Below are positions 24,343 to 33,699 of a stretch of DNA of 64,000 nt, piece after piece. The DNA comes from Granulicella aggregans (GTDB taxonomy: Bacteria > Acidobacteriota > Terriglobia > Terriglobales > Acidobacteriaceae). The stretch spans positions 1 to 64,000 of the forward strand of contig NZ_JAGSYE010000002.1 in the NCBI RefSeq assembly GCF_025685565.1. Reading direction: 5' to 3'. Both the position numbers and the translations under genes were made by a program. Within the stretch, counting starts at the first letter, position 1, and each line of letters starts with the position of its first letter. Under the pieces are notes generated by a model. It had not been told where the DNA came from. It worked only from the letters and a program-made list of their open reading frames with translations, and made no database searches.

Positions 24343-27033
24343 TTGGCGACAGAGACAATCAACGAAATTGCGGGTATGGACGCGGCCTCCCTTACGCCGG
24401 TGATGCGGCAGTACTTTGCCGCGAAGCAGCAGTATCCGGACTGCCTGATGTTCTGCAGGATCGGTGACTTCTACGAGCTTTTCTACGACGATGCCATCCT
24501 CGTCGCGCGCGAACTCCAGCTCACGCTGACGGCACGCGATCGAGAGAAGAAGCAACCCATGTGCGGCGTTCCTTATCACGCTGCGGAGATCTATCTGCAA
24601 CGCCTGCTGCGCAAGGGCTACCGCATCGCGCTTTGCGAGCAGATGGAGGACCCCAAGACGGTCAAGACCATCGTCCGGCGCGAGGTCACGCGCGTCCTGA
24701 CGCCGGGAACGTCGCTCGATCCGTCGCTCGGCCCGGAGCAGAGCAACTACCTGGCTAGTATTGCGGTGAATGGCACTGGCGTCAATGCAAAGGCCGGCCT
24801 TGCCTTGCTGGACTTGTCCACAGGTGAGTTCCGCGCGACAGAGTTCAGCGGCGCATCCTCATGGACAGCGGCGATGGACGAACTTGGCCGCATCCGGCCT
24901 GTTGAGTTGATCCACGCTCTTGGCTTATTCGGGCCCGGTTCAGGCGGACTTCTCAATGCGAAGAATGGCAACGCTGAATCATCCGAAGACAGCGCCGGAC
25001 TTGAGTACATTCGCACCCGAACGCCGGTCGAAGAGTGGGTGTTCACCGGAGACTACGCCCTTCCTCTTTTGACCGGGCACCTGCACGTTCACTCGCTCGA
25101 CGGCATCGGCATGGGCGGCCATGACAGCGCCGCTATCGCCTCCGGTGCTTTGATTCACTACATGCGGGCCACGAAGCAGGGCGCGCTCGAACACATCGAC
25201 GGCATTCGATACTACGAGCGATCCACTTGCCTCGAGCTCGACTCCGTAAGCGTGCGCAATCTCGAGCTCGTCGAGCCGCTCTTCTCCGGGGAGTCCGTGC
25301 AGACGACGCTGTTCCACACGCTCGACGCATGCTGTACGCCGATGGGCAAGCGCCTGCTGCGGGCTACGTTGCTTCGGCCATCGAACGAACTGGCGGAGAT
25401 CAACGCTCGCCTTGACTCCGTTTCGGAAGCAGCAACGGATCTACGCAAGCGCGAGAATCTGAGGCGTTCGATGGATGGCGTCCTCGACCTGGAACGTTTG
25501 CTGGGCCGTGTTGCGCTTGACTCTGCTGGCCCGCGCGAGGTGATGTCGCTGGCGGCGACGCTCGGCTGCCTGCCGGGCGTGGCGCTTGCGAATAGGTCTT
25601 TTGAGTCAGCCCGGTGGCGAGAACTCGCTGCGGCACTGGATCCGCTTGAAGACCTGCACTATGCCATCGTGAAGACTCTTGCAGATGAGCCGCCGATTAC
25701 ATTCGCGGACGGGGGCGTCATTCGCGCGGGTGTCGATGCGGAGCTCGATGAACTTCGCGAGCTGAGCCGCAGCGGAAGGCAGGCTCTGATTGCCATCGAG
25801 GAGCGCGAACGTCAGCGCACCGGGATCGGCTCACTGAAAGTCCGGTTTAACAGTGTCTTCGGCTACTACCTTGAAGTGACCAAGGCCAATGCAAAGTCTG
25901 TGCCCGCGGACTACGAGCGCAAGCAGACACTGGTAAATGCGGAGCGATTCACGACGCCCGAGCTGAAGGACTACGAGACGAAGATCCTCACCGCGCAGGA
26001 GCGCTCGGGGGAGATTGAACGCCGTATCTTCGCAGAGCTTCGGGCGGAGCTACTGGTTAATGCAGGCCGCATTCGCGAGACGGCGCGCCGCATCGCCGAG
26101 ATCGATATGCTCGGCTGCTTTGCTCACCTCGCCGCGCTGCGTGGATGGACACGTCCGCTGATCGAAGACTCGGGAGTGCTTGAATTCGTACAGGCTCGAC
26201 ACCCTGTGGTTGAGCGGCGCATGGAAGAGTCGGGCAGCGGCCGATTCGTTCCGAACTCGGTGCATCTCGATGCCGATGCCGGGCCGGCTGTGTTACTTAT
26301 CACTGGACCTAACATGGGTGGTAAAAGCACGTATCTGCGACAGACAGCTCTGCTTGTCATCATGGCGCAGTGTGGCTGTTTTGTGCCTGCGGAGCGTATG
26401 AAGCTCGGCCTTGTCGATCGCATCTACACTCGGATCGGTGCCAGCGATAACGTTGCGCGCGGTCGCTCGACGTTCATGGTCGAGATGACTGAGACCGCTG
26501 CGATCCTCAACACCGCGACTGCACGTTCGCTCGTGCTGCTCGACGAGATGGGACGCGGCACGGCAACCTACGATGGTCTTTCTCTGGCATGGGCAACAGT
26601 GGAGCATCTGCACGATCGAATTGGCGCGCGAACACTCTTCGCCACGCACTATCACGAATTGACCCTGCTCTCTGAGCAACTGGCGCGGCTCAGAAATCTG
26701 CGGGTCACTGTCAAAGAGACGCCTTCGGGGATCGTCTTCCTGCACAGTGTTGAAGCGGGACCGGCGAGCAAGAGCTACGGCATCGAGGTCGCGAAGCTGG
26801 CCGGGCTGCCTGCCGCGGTCATCTCTCGGGCGCGCGATGTGTTGAAGGTCCACGAGCGCGTCGAAAGCTCCGCGCTTCGACCAGCGCAAGCAAAAGAACA
26901 GATGCAGATGACGATGTTCACTCCGCTCTCGCAGCGCATCGTCGACCGCCTCGGAGAGGTGGACGTCGACGAGATGACACCGCGTGAGGCCCTCAATCTG
27001 CTCGCCGATCTGCAGCGGGAGTTGAAGGCATGA
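24343..27033 (+). CDS. mutS: DNA mismatch repair protein MutS
   Basis: An 896-residue MutS, normal length. Mismatch-recognition loop near residue 42 (FCRIGDFYELFYDDA, Phe-x-Glu), core and clamp domains, then the ATPase: Walker A TGPNMGGKSTYLRQTALL (~residue 655), Walker B LVLLDEMGRGTATYDGLS and the following His in FATHYHELT. The C-terminal LNLLADLQRELK helix-turn-helix is intact. The start drawn is TTG 24343; an ATG 11 codons later would also leave a complete protein. It overlaps anmK by four bases. No mutL in the window. Confidence 0.95.
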   Translation: MATETINEIAGMDAASLTPVMRQYFAAKQQYPDCLMFCRIGDFYELFYDDAILVARELQLTLTARDREKKQPMCGVPYHAAEIYLQRLLRKGYRIALCEQMEDPKTVKTIVRREVTRVLTPGTSLDPSLGPEQSNYLASIAVNGTGVNAKAGLALLDLSTGEFRATEFSGASSWTAAMDELGRIRPVELIHALGLFGPGSGGLLNAKNGNAESSEDSAGLEYIRTRTPVEEWVFTGDYALPLLTGHLHVHSLDGIGMGGHDSAAIASGALIHYMRATKQGALEHIDGIRYYERSTCLELDSVSVRNLELVEPLFSGESVQTTLFHTLDACCTPMGKRLLRATLLRPSNELAEINARLDSVSEAATDLRKRENLRRSMDGVLDLERLLGRVALDSAGPREVMSLAATLGCLPGVALANRSFESARWRELAAALDPLEDLHYAIVKTLADEPPITFADGGVIRAGVDAELDELRELSRSGRQALIAIEERERQRTGIGSLKVRFNSVFGYYLEVTKANAKSVPADYERKQTLVNAERFTTPELKDYETKILTAQERSGEIERRIFAELRAELLVNAGRIRETARRIAEIDMLGCFAHLAALRGWTRPLIEDSGVLEFVQARHPVVERRMEESGSGRFVPNSVHLDADAGPAVLLITGPNMGGKSTYLRQTALLVIMAQCGCFVPAERMKLGLVDRIYTRIGASDNVARGRSTFMVEMTETAAILNTATARSLVLLDEMGRGTATYDGLSLAWATVEHLHDRIGARTLFATHYHELTLLSEQLARLRNLRVTVKETPSGIVFLHSVEAGPASKSYGIEVAKLAGLPAAVISRARDVLKVHERVESSALRPAQAKEQMQMTMFTPLSQRIVDRLGEVDVDEMTPREALNLLADLQRELKA

Positions 27034-28205
27034 TCGTTGCTGGCGTGATGAGCGGAACCTCGGCTGACGGAGTGGATGTTGCGATCTGCCGCATCGCGAC
27101 TCCTGCAAAGCCGGGCGGCACACCGAGGATCAAGCTGCTTCATCATGCGGGATTTCCTTATCCGAAGGCAGTACGCGCTGCCGTTCTTGCTGCAATGAAT
27201 GCTGAGTCGATATCTGTTGCGGAGATGAGCCGTTTAAACTGGCGGCTGGGCGAGGTCTATGCGGATGCGATCGAGAGGGCGAGTGCAGAGGCCGGTTTGA
27301 AGCTCGATCTCGCAGCCTGCCATGGGCAGACGATCTACCACCAGGCTGTGGCGCAGACGTATCTTGGCAAACCAGTCCGCGCGACATGGCAGATCGGCGA
27401 AGCGAGTGTACTCGCAGAACGCCTGCGGGTTCCTGTCGTGAGTGACTTCCGCCCTGCGGACTTAGCTGCTGGTGGCCAGGGCGCGCCGCTGGTGCCGATG
27501 CTCGACTACACGCTGTTTCGTGATGCGAAGAAGAGCCGCGTACTGCTCAATCTCGGCGGAATCGCGAACCTCACCGCGATTCCCGCAGGTGCGTCCATCG
27601 ATCGTGTGATGGCCTTCGACACCGGGCCGGCAAACATGGTCGTTGACGCCGCCATGCTTCGTCTGTTCGGTAAGAAGTTCGACGCCAATGGGACGATCGC
27701 GAATCGTGGCACAGTCCTGCAGGACGTCGTTGATGCTGTTTTGAAGGAGAAGTTCTTTTTGACCGCCCCGCCGAAGTCCTGCGGTCGAGAGGAGTTTGGC
27801 AGCAGCTTCGCATCGCGCTTGATCGAGGTTTGCCAAGCGGAGGCAGGTTCGGATAAGGACATCGTCGCGACGGCGACCGCGCTCACCGTGCAGTCCATTC
27901 TCTCTGCTTACCGGACCTTCGTATGGCCGCACCTCGGGCAGAGCGCACCCCTCGCGGAGACGGAGGTTATCGTTGCGGGGGGCGGGGTAAAGAACAAGAC
28001 CATGATGCGCCTGCTCGCTACGGAGTTCATGGCACTGGGTGTGCAGGTAAGTCCGATGGACGACCTTGGCGTTCCCGCGCAGGCAAAGGAAGCTGTAGCC
28101 TTCGCTTTGCTCGGGTGGCTTACATGGCATCGTCTGCCCGGCAATGTGAAGTCAGCTACCGGAGCCGCTCGCGAAGTGATCCTCGGCAAGGTCACACACC
28201 CTTGA
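27030..28205 (+). CDS. anmK: Anhydro-N-acetylmuramic acid kinase
   Basis: A 391-residue ASKHA-fold kinase that cleaves and phosphorylates 1,6-anhydroMurNAc in cell-wall recycling. Marks: VAGVMSGTSADGVDVAICRI (phosphate loop), LAACHGQTIYHQAVAQT, VVSDFRPADLAAGGQGAPL (with the catalytic Asp), LLNLGGIANLTAIP and MAFDTGPANMVVD. ATG 27030 overlaps the mutS stop, and its own stop overlaps the next TTG start, so three genes are translationally linked. Cell-wall recycling fits the peptide-binding lipoprotein that follows. Confidence 0.94.
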   Translation: MIVAGVMSGTSADGVDVAICRIATPAKPGGTPRIKLLHHAGFPYPKAVRAAVLAAMNAESISVAEMSRLNWRLGEVYADAIERASAEAGLKLDLAACHGQTIYHQAVAQTYLGKPVRATWQIGEASVLAERLRVPVVSDFRPADLAAGGQGAPLVPMLDYTLFRDAKKSRVLLNLGGIANLTAIPAGASIDRVMAFDTGPANMVVDAAMLRLFGKKFDANGTIANRGTVLQDVVDAVLKEKFFLTAPPKSCGREEFGSSFASRLIEVCQAEAGSDKDIVATATALTVQSILSAYRTFVWPHLGQSAPLAETEVIVAGGGVKNKTMMRLLATEFMALGVQVSPMDDLGVPAQAKEAVAFALLGWLTWHRLPGNVKSATGAAREVILGKVTHP

Positions 28206-29746
28206 AGCGCTCTCTGTATTGCTATGTATTCGCGTGTCTGTTCTTCGTTGCAGGATGCCGCAGCCATCGACCCGCCCCGGACACACTGGTCATGATGATC
28301 GAGAGCAGCCCCAACAATCTCGATCTTCGCGTTGGCACGGATGCGCAGTCTGAGCGCATCGGCGCTCTCGTCTTTGATGCCCTCGTCAAAAAGGACGACC
28401 ACTACAATCTGCAGCCTTGGCTCGCCACAAGCTGGGAGCAGCCCGATCCCGTCACCTGGATCTTTCATCTCCGTGATGGAGTCACTTTTCACGATGGGCG
28501 CGCTCTCTCAGCCGAGGATGTCGTTTGGACCATCGAGAGTCTGATCGATCCTGCCCACGGGCACCTGATCACTTCGAAGAGCGGTAACTTCGCCGCGGTT
28601 GCAAGCGCCGAAGCGAAAGACCGGCTCACTGTCGTCGTCCACTTGAAGCACCCGGACGCAGAACTTCTCTTCAATATGAGTGACGGCCTCTTCGGGGTCG
28701 TGCCCAATGGCTCGGGGAGCGACTTTGGCCTGCATCCTATCGGGACCGGGCCTTTCCGCTTCATCTCCAGCGTGCAGGATAAGGAGGTGCTGGTTGAGCG
28801 CAACCCCGGCTACTGGGCGGGATCGCCGAAGATCGAGAGAGTCCGCTTTGCTGTAGTGCCTGACGCGATCACCACGGCGCTCGAACTGCAGAAGGGTTCG
28901 CGCGACATGGAGAGCAACGCCATTACGCTCGACATGGTCCACGCTCTGCGTAACGAGCGGAGCCTCGCCACAGAGACGGGGCCAAGCTCAGTCGTGGTCT
29001 ACATGAACTTCAACGTTCAGGACCCCATTCTTCGCGACCGGCGCGTTCGCCAGGCCATTGCCTGCGCCATTGACCGCCAGGCTATCGTGGATGCCATCTG
29101 GCGCGGCAAGGCAAGGCTGGCGAACTCGCTGCTTCCTCCTGAGCACTGGGCGCGTGCTGCTGACTCCGAGATGGCGAGCTATCCCCATGACATCGGGCGG
29201 GCGCAGAAGTTGCTTGGCGATGCCGGCTTCCCTGCCAGGAAAGATGGAGTTCGCCTACATCTCACTCTCAAGACAAGTACAGACGAGACCACGCGTCTGC
29301 TTGCAGCGATCCTTCAGCAACAACTTCGTCCCGCAGGGATCGACCTCCAGATACGCTCCGCGGAGTTTGGTACGTTCTATTCCGACGTCACCAAGGGCGC
29401 GTTCCAGATCTACGCTCTGCGCTGGATTGGCAGCAATGAAGATCCCGACATCTTTCGCTATGCTTACGGCTCCGCGAGCGTTCCTCCCAAGGGCGGGAAC
29501 CGGGGTCGATACGCAAACCCGAAGTTGGACGATCTGTTGAAGAGTGCCGCGGCATCCTCCGATCAGTCTGAGCGGCGAAGAGACTACGTTGAGGCTCAGC
29601 AGATTCTTGCTGAAGACCTGCCTGGAATTCCCCTCTGGTATCCGGACAACGAGGTCATTCATAACCTGCGGGTGAATGGCATAAGGCCGGTCGGTGCAGG
29701 AGGCTTTGACTATCTTCGATTCGCATCCTTGCGCACTTCGCCGTGA
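28202..29746 (+). CDS. Peptide-type ABC substrate-binding lipoprotein
   Basis: About 514 residues. The TTG at 28202 overlaps the anmK stop (TTGA). Signal and lipobox: YVFACLFFVAGCRSH, with lipid-modified Cys after VAG. Family 5 solute-binding domain: YNLQPWLATSWEQPDPVTWIF, VTFHDGRALSAEDVVWTIES, GTGPFRFISS, RVRQAIACAIDRQAIVD, and an RYANPKLDDLL region near the end. Such proteins bind oligopeptides, murein peptides or nickel. Coupling to anmK suggests muropeptide recovery, which is inference; no permease or ATPase is adjacent. Confidence 0.9.
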   Translation: MKRSLYCYVFACLFFVAGCRSHRPAPDTLVMMIESSPNNLDLRVGTDAQSERIGALVFDALVKKDDHYNLQPWLATSWEQPDPVTWIFHLRDGVTFHDGRALSAEDVVWTIESLIDPAHGHLITSKSGNFAAVASAEAKDRLTVVVHLKHPDAELLFNMSDGLFGVVPNGSGSDFGLHPIGTGPFRFISSVQDKEVLVERNPGYWAGSPKIERVRFAVVPDAITTALELQKGSRDMESNAITLDMVHALRNERSLATETGPSSVVVYMNFNVQDPILRDRRVRQAIACAIDRQAIVDAIWRGKARLANSLLPPEHWARAADSEMASYPHDIGRAQKLLGDAGFPARKDGVRLHLTLKTSTDETTRLLAAILQQQLRPAGIDLQIRSAEFGTFYSDVTKGAFQIYALRWIGSNEDPDIFRYAYGSASVPPKGGNRGRYANPKLDDLLKSAAASSDQSERRRDYVEAQQILAEDLPGIPLWYPDNEVIHNLRVNGIRPVGAGGFDYLRFASLRTSP

Positions 29747-29761
29747 GGATCTTCGGCATCG

Positions 29762-30225
29762 TTACCAGGTTGCGTACTTTGTGCCGTCGAGCGCGGTTCC
29801 ACTAGACTTCGAGTACACGTTCCAGACGCTCACTCCATTCCAGGATGTGCCGTCGTTCTCATCCTGCATGGAGCGCAGCCCCGGTCGCGGGTGCCGGTCA
29901 TAGGATCCACAGGAATCTCGCGTAGAAATTTCACCTTTGTTCCCGCAACATCGACGCCTTCAACGAGCCGCTCTAAGCTGTCCGGGTAACCGTGAGTATC
30001 CCCTCTGACTAGAAAGCCGCCGCGGTCGCAGGCTTCCTTATATTTATCGATCGCGCGTCTCATGCGTTCTAGGTCGCTGTGGAGTTCCTTCTCCTTTTGA
30101 CGGCGAACTGTGAACCGTGCCACCGCCAACGCCATCCCAGCAAGGATTGAGAGAATGGTCATGGTGATGATGAGCAAGTTGCGATAAGAATTTACCCCAA
30201 CAAACTGTTGGGTCGAAGACCACAC
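29762..30225 (-). pseudogene. Frameshifted GspG-like pseudopilin
   Basis: The first ~110 residues match the GspG/pseudopilin style: a hydrophobic N-terminal helix, then DLERMRRAIDKYKEACDRGG, YPDSLERLVEGVDV and FLREIPVDPMTGTRD. After that the frame goes astray and stops at TGA. One base lost near 29885 explains it: shifting frame there gives RSMQDENDGTSWNG..., NVYSKSSGTALDGTKYATW and a TAA at 29762, the usual pseudopilin end. The N-terminus starts at GTG and lacks a GFTLIE prepilin cleavage motif, so the gene was probably already atypical. It faces the upstream lipoprotein gene. Sequencing error is the alternative. Confidence 0.65.
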
Positions 30226-30281
30226 CCGCTGCTATGGCAGCTACGATGCCTTGCAGCGGGTTTTATGTGCTTCCCATCTAT

Positions 30282-31208
30282 TCATTCAACGTTGACAGCG
30301 ACCCACCGCGCGCTCACGTCCAGGCGGTATTGCTTACGACGCAGATAGACGGGCATGGCGAGCCCTTCGGTGAAGAAGTCCTGCACGAGCGCGGGGCGAG
30401 TGCCAAAGATAGAAAGACCCGGGTCGTGTGCTGATCTTTGGGCGCTCGAGTCAGGGGGCACCGGGCTTGCCGGGTCGATCGCCACAACGGTCAGACGATC
30501 GGACAAGCGGCCTTCGACGGCGGCGATGCGAGCGTAAGTTCGGTGATATCCCCTCCCCAGCAGAAGCCGGTTGCCTACGCGCATGGTGTTGATGTATCCG
30601 AGGAACTCCTTCGGGCCGAAGGTCCCGTGAGCAGCGGAACGATCCACTGCGACTGCGCCGTCCATCTGCGCTGAATCCGTATTCACGCCGAAGATATATT
30701 CCCCGTGAGGGAGTTCGATGCGGATATCGGTGTCGAAGCGCCGCCGTGAGAAGGTCATCTCGAGCTGCGAACTCGGCCTATTGATGGGGAGAGCTGTCGT
30801 GAGCCAATCCGCTTCTACGTCGGTTGCATGGGAGTAGATCATGGAACGCTCGATCGCGATCTGGAACTGGAACACGATCAACTTCATCGGATCGATCTTG
30901 ACGACGCGAACACCGGCGACGCCCAAAGTTGCCAGGTACTGCAGAAACTTCGCGGCGTGTTCTTCTTCCGCCGGATTGAGTGGAAGCTCCTCCGGAGCGA
31001 CGGCCAAACGTTCTGGAAGAGTCGCTGCCCTCTCTCGCCAGACGTGCCACGTCTCTTCGGCTTCAGCCTCGGTGATGGGGCGGGCGAAGACGCAGTCGTG
31101 GACCAGGAAGCGAACTGCCTCTTCGTGAGACATCCAGCCCGGCAGCGCGACACCAACGAGAGTGTTAGGAGGTTGCGATCCGAGTTCCAACATAGGTCTC
31201 CGTTGCAT
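30282..31208 (-). CDS. Unknown protein, divergent from the glycosyltransferase run
   Basis: A 308-residue soluble protein with no signal peptide. Features: ETWHVWRERAATLPERLAV with many Glu/Trp, then a central strand-rich region (VVKIDPMKLIVFQFQIAIER), a FGVNTDSAQMDGAVAV segment, and LLLGRGYHRTYARIAAVEGR, which resembles the xGxHRxYAL pattern of uncharacterised families. I do not recognise the family. It points away from the 31.4-41 kb run across a 230-bp region that probably holds both promoters, so it may belong to the same locus. Confidence 0.65.
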   Translation of the reverse strand: MQRRPMLELGSQPPNTLVGVALPGWMSHEEAVRFLVHDCVFARPITEAEAEETWHVWRERAATLPERLAVAPEELPLNPAEEEHAAKFLQYLATLGVAGVRVVKIDPMKLIVFQFQIAIERSMIYSHATDVEADWLTTALPINRPSSQLEMTFSRRRFDTDIRIELPHGEYIFGVNTDSAQMDGAVAVDRSAAHGTFGPKEFLGYINTMRVGNRLLLGRGYHRTYARIAAVEGRLSDRLTVVAIDPASPVPPDSSAQRSAHDPGLSIFGTRPALVQDFFTEGLAMPVYLRRKQYRLDVSARWVAVNVE

Positions 31209-31438
31209 ACCAGGATGAGTTGGAAAGGCCGAAGCTGGCGAACCGCAGCGGCAGCTAAATTTACATGCGTGAGTCTATAACGATTCTTATCCATCCATGT
31301 TGAAATGTAATGCGCGCAGCTTGACCTGGAGCCAGCCACTGATACACTGGCCGCCAGATCAGGAAGCGGTAATCTCATTTGTCTGCCCTCGGCGCATCCT
31401 GCGTCCTGTTCAACAATTCTGTTCGGCGGGGATGCTCG

Positions 31439-33355
31439 ATGCGCGTGCTCTGGATCTCGGATAGTCCGGATACGCCCTCGGGCTTCGGCAATGTAACCCG
31501 CTTCATCTGCGGGGGCCTTGCCAGCCGGGGACATCACGTCAGCATCCTTGGCTGGCAGACTCTGCAACAGCAGGAATGGAACGGGTGCCAGGTCTATCCC
31601 GCTTCCGTCGGTCTGGGCAGCCGATCGCTATTTCCCTTCCTCGTGAGGCATCGTCCAGAGATTGTGATCGCTTTGGCCGACGTATGGTGGTTGCCCTATT
31701 TCTCAGCTCCGCATATACGGCGGCAGATGCTGCTGACCGATACTCCGTGGGCCCTCTATTTCCCGATCGATGGCTGCCTGAAAGAAGAAAAACTTCCTGC
31801 GAGCTGGGTGCAGCTGCTTGGGGCGGTCGACATACCCATTGCGATGAGTGAGTTTGGGCGGGACACCGCGCAGCGAAGCGGGATCGATTGCAAGTACATT
31901 CCTCATGGCGTAGACAGTGGAATCTTCTATCCTCCAGTTGACCGGGAGCGTGCCAAGGAAGAGGTGGACGCTGCGGGTAAGTTTCTGATCCTGTCCGATA
32001 GCCGGAACCAGCCGCGCAAGATGCTGCCCCGCCTGTTGGACATCTTTGCGAAGTTCGCCCAGGGGCGGCCTGACGCACTGCTGCATCTGCACACCGACCC
32101 TGACGACGAGTTCACCAAGTCGGGACTTTACTCTTACGACGTGCGAGCCGATCTTCGACATCTGGGAATCGAGTCCCAGGTCAGATTTAGTTCTGGCCAT
32201 GTGATGAGTCGCGGCGGAGGTCTGCCGCTCGAGGAGCTTGCTCGCTACTATCGCGCCGCGGACGTCCATCTGCTGGCTTCCAGCGGAGAGGGCTTCGGGT
32301 TGCCGACTTTACAGGCAGCCGCAGCCGGAGCTGTGCCCATGGCAGGCGCTTACAGCGCAAGCCTTGAGTTAGTGAGTGGACATGGCGAAGCGGTCGCGAT
32401 CAGTGACTGGAGCGAGAATGAATTCGGAATACGTCGTGCGCTGATCGACATAGACGATGCCGTGACCCGACTTGCCAGGTTGTATGACGATCGCGAGCTT
32501 TTAGCGGAGCGTTCCCGGCTGTCTGCTGAATTCGCTCTGCCTTACAACTGGAACCTGGTGCTCGATCAGTGGGATGACCTCTTGCGATCAACCGCGGCCG
32601 CAAAACGACGTATCTCCAGGGTTCCTGTGGCAAAGGCAATGGATGCCACGCTGGCGTCGAGATTTGCGCCGCAGGTGCCGAGTGGGTCGGTTACGGTCAA
32701 CGTTGTGGAGCATCAATTCGGCAGGCTGGAAGCCGGTTTAGTGTCCGATACCAAGGGGCACCTCTCCGATGTACGCATTCCTTCGGTGCAGGAGAGTTGC
32801 GTAGTTAATCGCCTCAAGGTAATTCGCACTGCTGGATATATTGGCGTTGCTTCCGGCGACCTGGAGCTTTTTTATCGCTTGAAAGCGATCTTCCCGATGA
32901 TCCAGGGATGGGTGCCGCTGGCCTCTGGCGAAACCCTTGATATATCCGGCTTTCCGAGTCTACAAGCTAGCGAAAAAGATTCTCAGACCATTGCAAAAAT
33001 TGCTGTTGACAGCCCCTGGAGGGGACGCTACGATCTTTCGCAATCAGTGCTCCTGTTCAACATGTGCGCTGAACTAAAGGATGAGCTACTCATCGAGGCA
33101 GCTTTATTCGGTGTGGTGTGCATCGGTTCCCCCGGGTCAGAAGCGCAGAAAATGTTGTGGCCTGAGCTCGCTCTGAGCAGCCAGGAAGAAGCTCTCCAAA
33201 CAGCTCGAAGACTGTTGACGAACAATGCTTTACTGCGGAGGGTTTCGGTACGCGCTCGCGAGGTTTGCGTGAAGCGTTATGGGCCTGATGAGGCGAGGTT
33301 GGCAGACTCACTTCGCGAGTTGCATGCTTCGCACTCGGGAGTGTCCAGTAACTGA
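31439..33355 (+). CDS. GT4-type glycosyltransferase with extra C-terminal domain
   Basis: About 638 residues, cytosolic. The N-terminal two-thirds is a GT-B enzyme: MRVLWISDSPDTPSGFGNVT, VWWLPYFSAPHIRRQM, CKYIPHGVDSGIFYPP, ILSDSRNQPRKMLPRL, and a nucleotide-sugar site ASSGEGFGLPTLQAAAAGA with the usual Glu. The last ~210 residues contain a further unit (RLKVIRTAGYIGVASGDLEL... ELKDELLIEAALFGVVCIGS), probably a degenerate second GT-B lobe. Start ATG 31439; an in-frame start at 31379 is less likely. It leads a run of co-directional genes through 40760; the sugar and acceptor are unknown. Confidence 0.85.
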   Translation: MRVLWISDSPDTPSGFGNVTRFICGGLASRGHHVSILGWQTLQQQEWNGCQVYPASVGLGSRSLFPFLVRHRPEIVIALADVWWLPYFSAPHIRRQMLLTDTPWALYFPIDGCLKEEKLPASWVQLLGAVDIPIAMSEFGRDTAQRSGIDCKYIPHGVDSGIFYPPVDRERAKEEVDAAGKFLILSDSRNQPRKMLPRLLDIFAKFAQGRPDALLHLHTDPDDEFTKSGLYSYDVRADLRHLGIESQVRFSSGHVMSRGGGLPLEELARYYRAADVHLLASSGEGFGLPTLQAAAAGAVPMAGAYSASLELVSGHGEAVAISDWSENEFGIRRALIDIDDAVTRLARLYDDRELLAERSRLSAEFALPYNWNLVLDQWDDLLRSTAAAKRRISRVPVAKAMDATLASRFAPQVPSGSVTVNVVEHQFGRLEAGLVSDTKGHLSDVRIPSVQESCVVNRLKVIRTAGYIGVASGDLELFYRLKAIFPMIQGWVPLASGETLDISGFPSLQASEKDSQTIAKIAVDSPWRGRYDLSQSVLLFNMCAELKDELLIEAALFGVVCIGSPGSEAQKMLWPELALSSQEEALQTARRLLTNNALLRRVSVRAREVCVKRYGPDEARLADSLRELHASHSGVSSN

Positions 33356-33372
33356 TTCGAGGTGAGGATTCC

Positions 33373-33672
33373 GTGGCTTTTCAAATGTATATGGTCGCAT
33401 TTCAGGGCAGCTATTCGGAAGAAGGCTCGCGCAGCGTGCAACAGCGAATTCGAGAATGTAATGGCGTTACGTTGATGGTGATGAAGACGGGAATTATCGC
33501 GGCGTTCGACGATGGGTTGGTTCCAGCGGTGCGGTCTCACCCCAGTGTCGGGATGGTGGGCGGTGTCACTCTGAACCCACATGGGTATGCCGCAGACAGG
33601 CTGCAGCGTATTTTTGCGGAAAATCTAAGTAAGCAGATTGAAGTCAGCGGCACGACCGGGCCTGTTACCTAA
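33373..33672 (+). CDS. Small protein with inhibitor I9-like pattern
   Basis: A 99-residue protein starting GTG, with GAGGTGAGGA upstream. YMVAFQGSYSEEGSRSVQQ, then TGIIAAFDDGLVPAVRSHPS, then VGMVGGVTLNPHGY follow the strand-helix-strand-helix-strand plan of peptidase inhibitor I9 propeptides, where the last segment (LxxHPxVxxV) is typical. No signal peptide. It starts 17 bases after the GT4 gene. A role as chaperone or inhibitor of a protease (perhaps the S53 enzyme 8 kb downstream) is only a guess. Confidence 0.5.
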   Translation: MAFQMYMVAFQGSYSEEGSRSVQQRIRECNGVTLMVMKTGIIAAFDDGLVPAVRSHPSVGMVGGVTLNPHGYAADRLQRIFAENLSKQIEVSGTTGPVT

Positions 33673-33699
33673 GTTGGAAGAGTTCCAAGGAGGTGTTCG

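Noticed and set aside
30196..30212. CCCAACA-AAC-TGTTGGG palindrome near the pseudopilin start
   Set aside because: Lies inside the first codons of the pseudopilin frame and has no T-run; probably chance.
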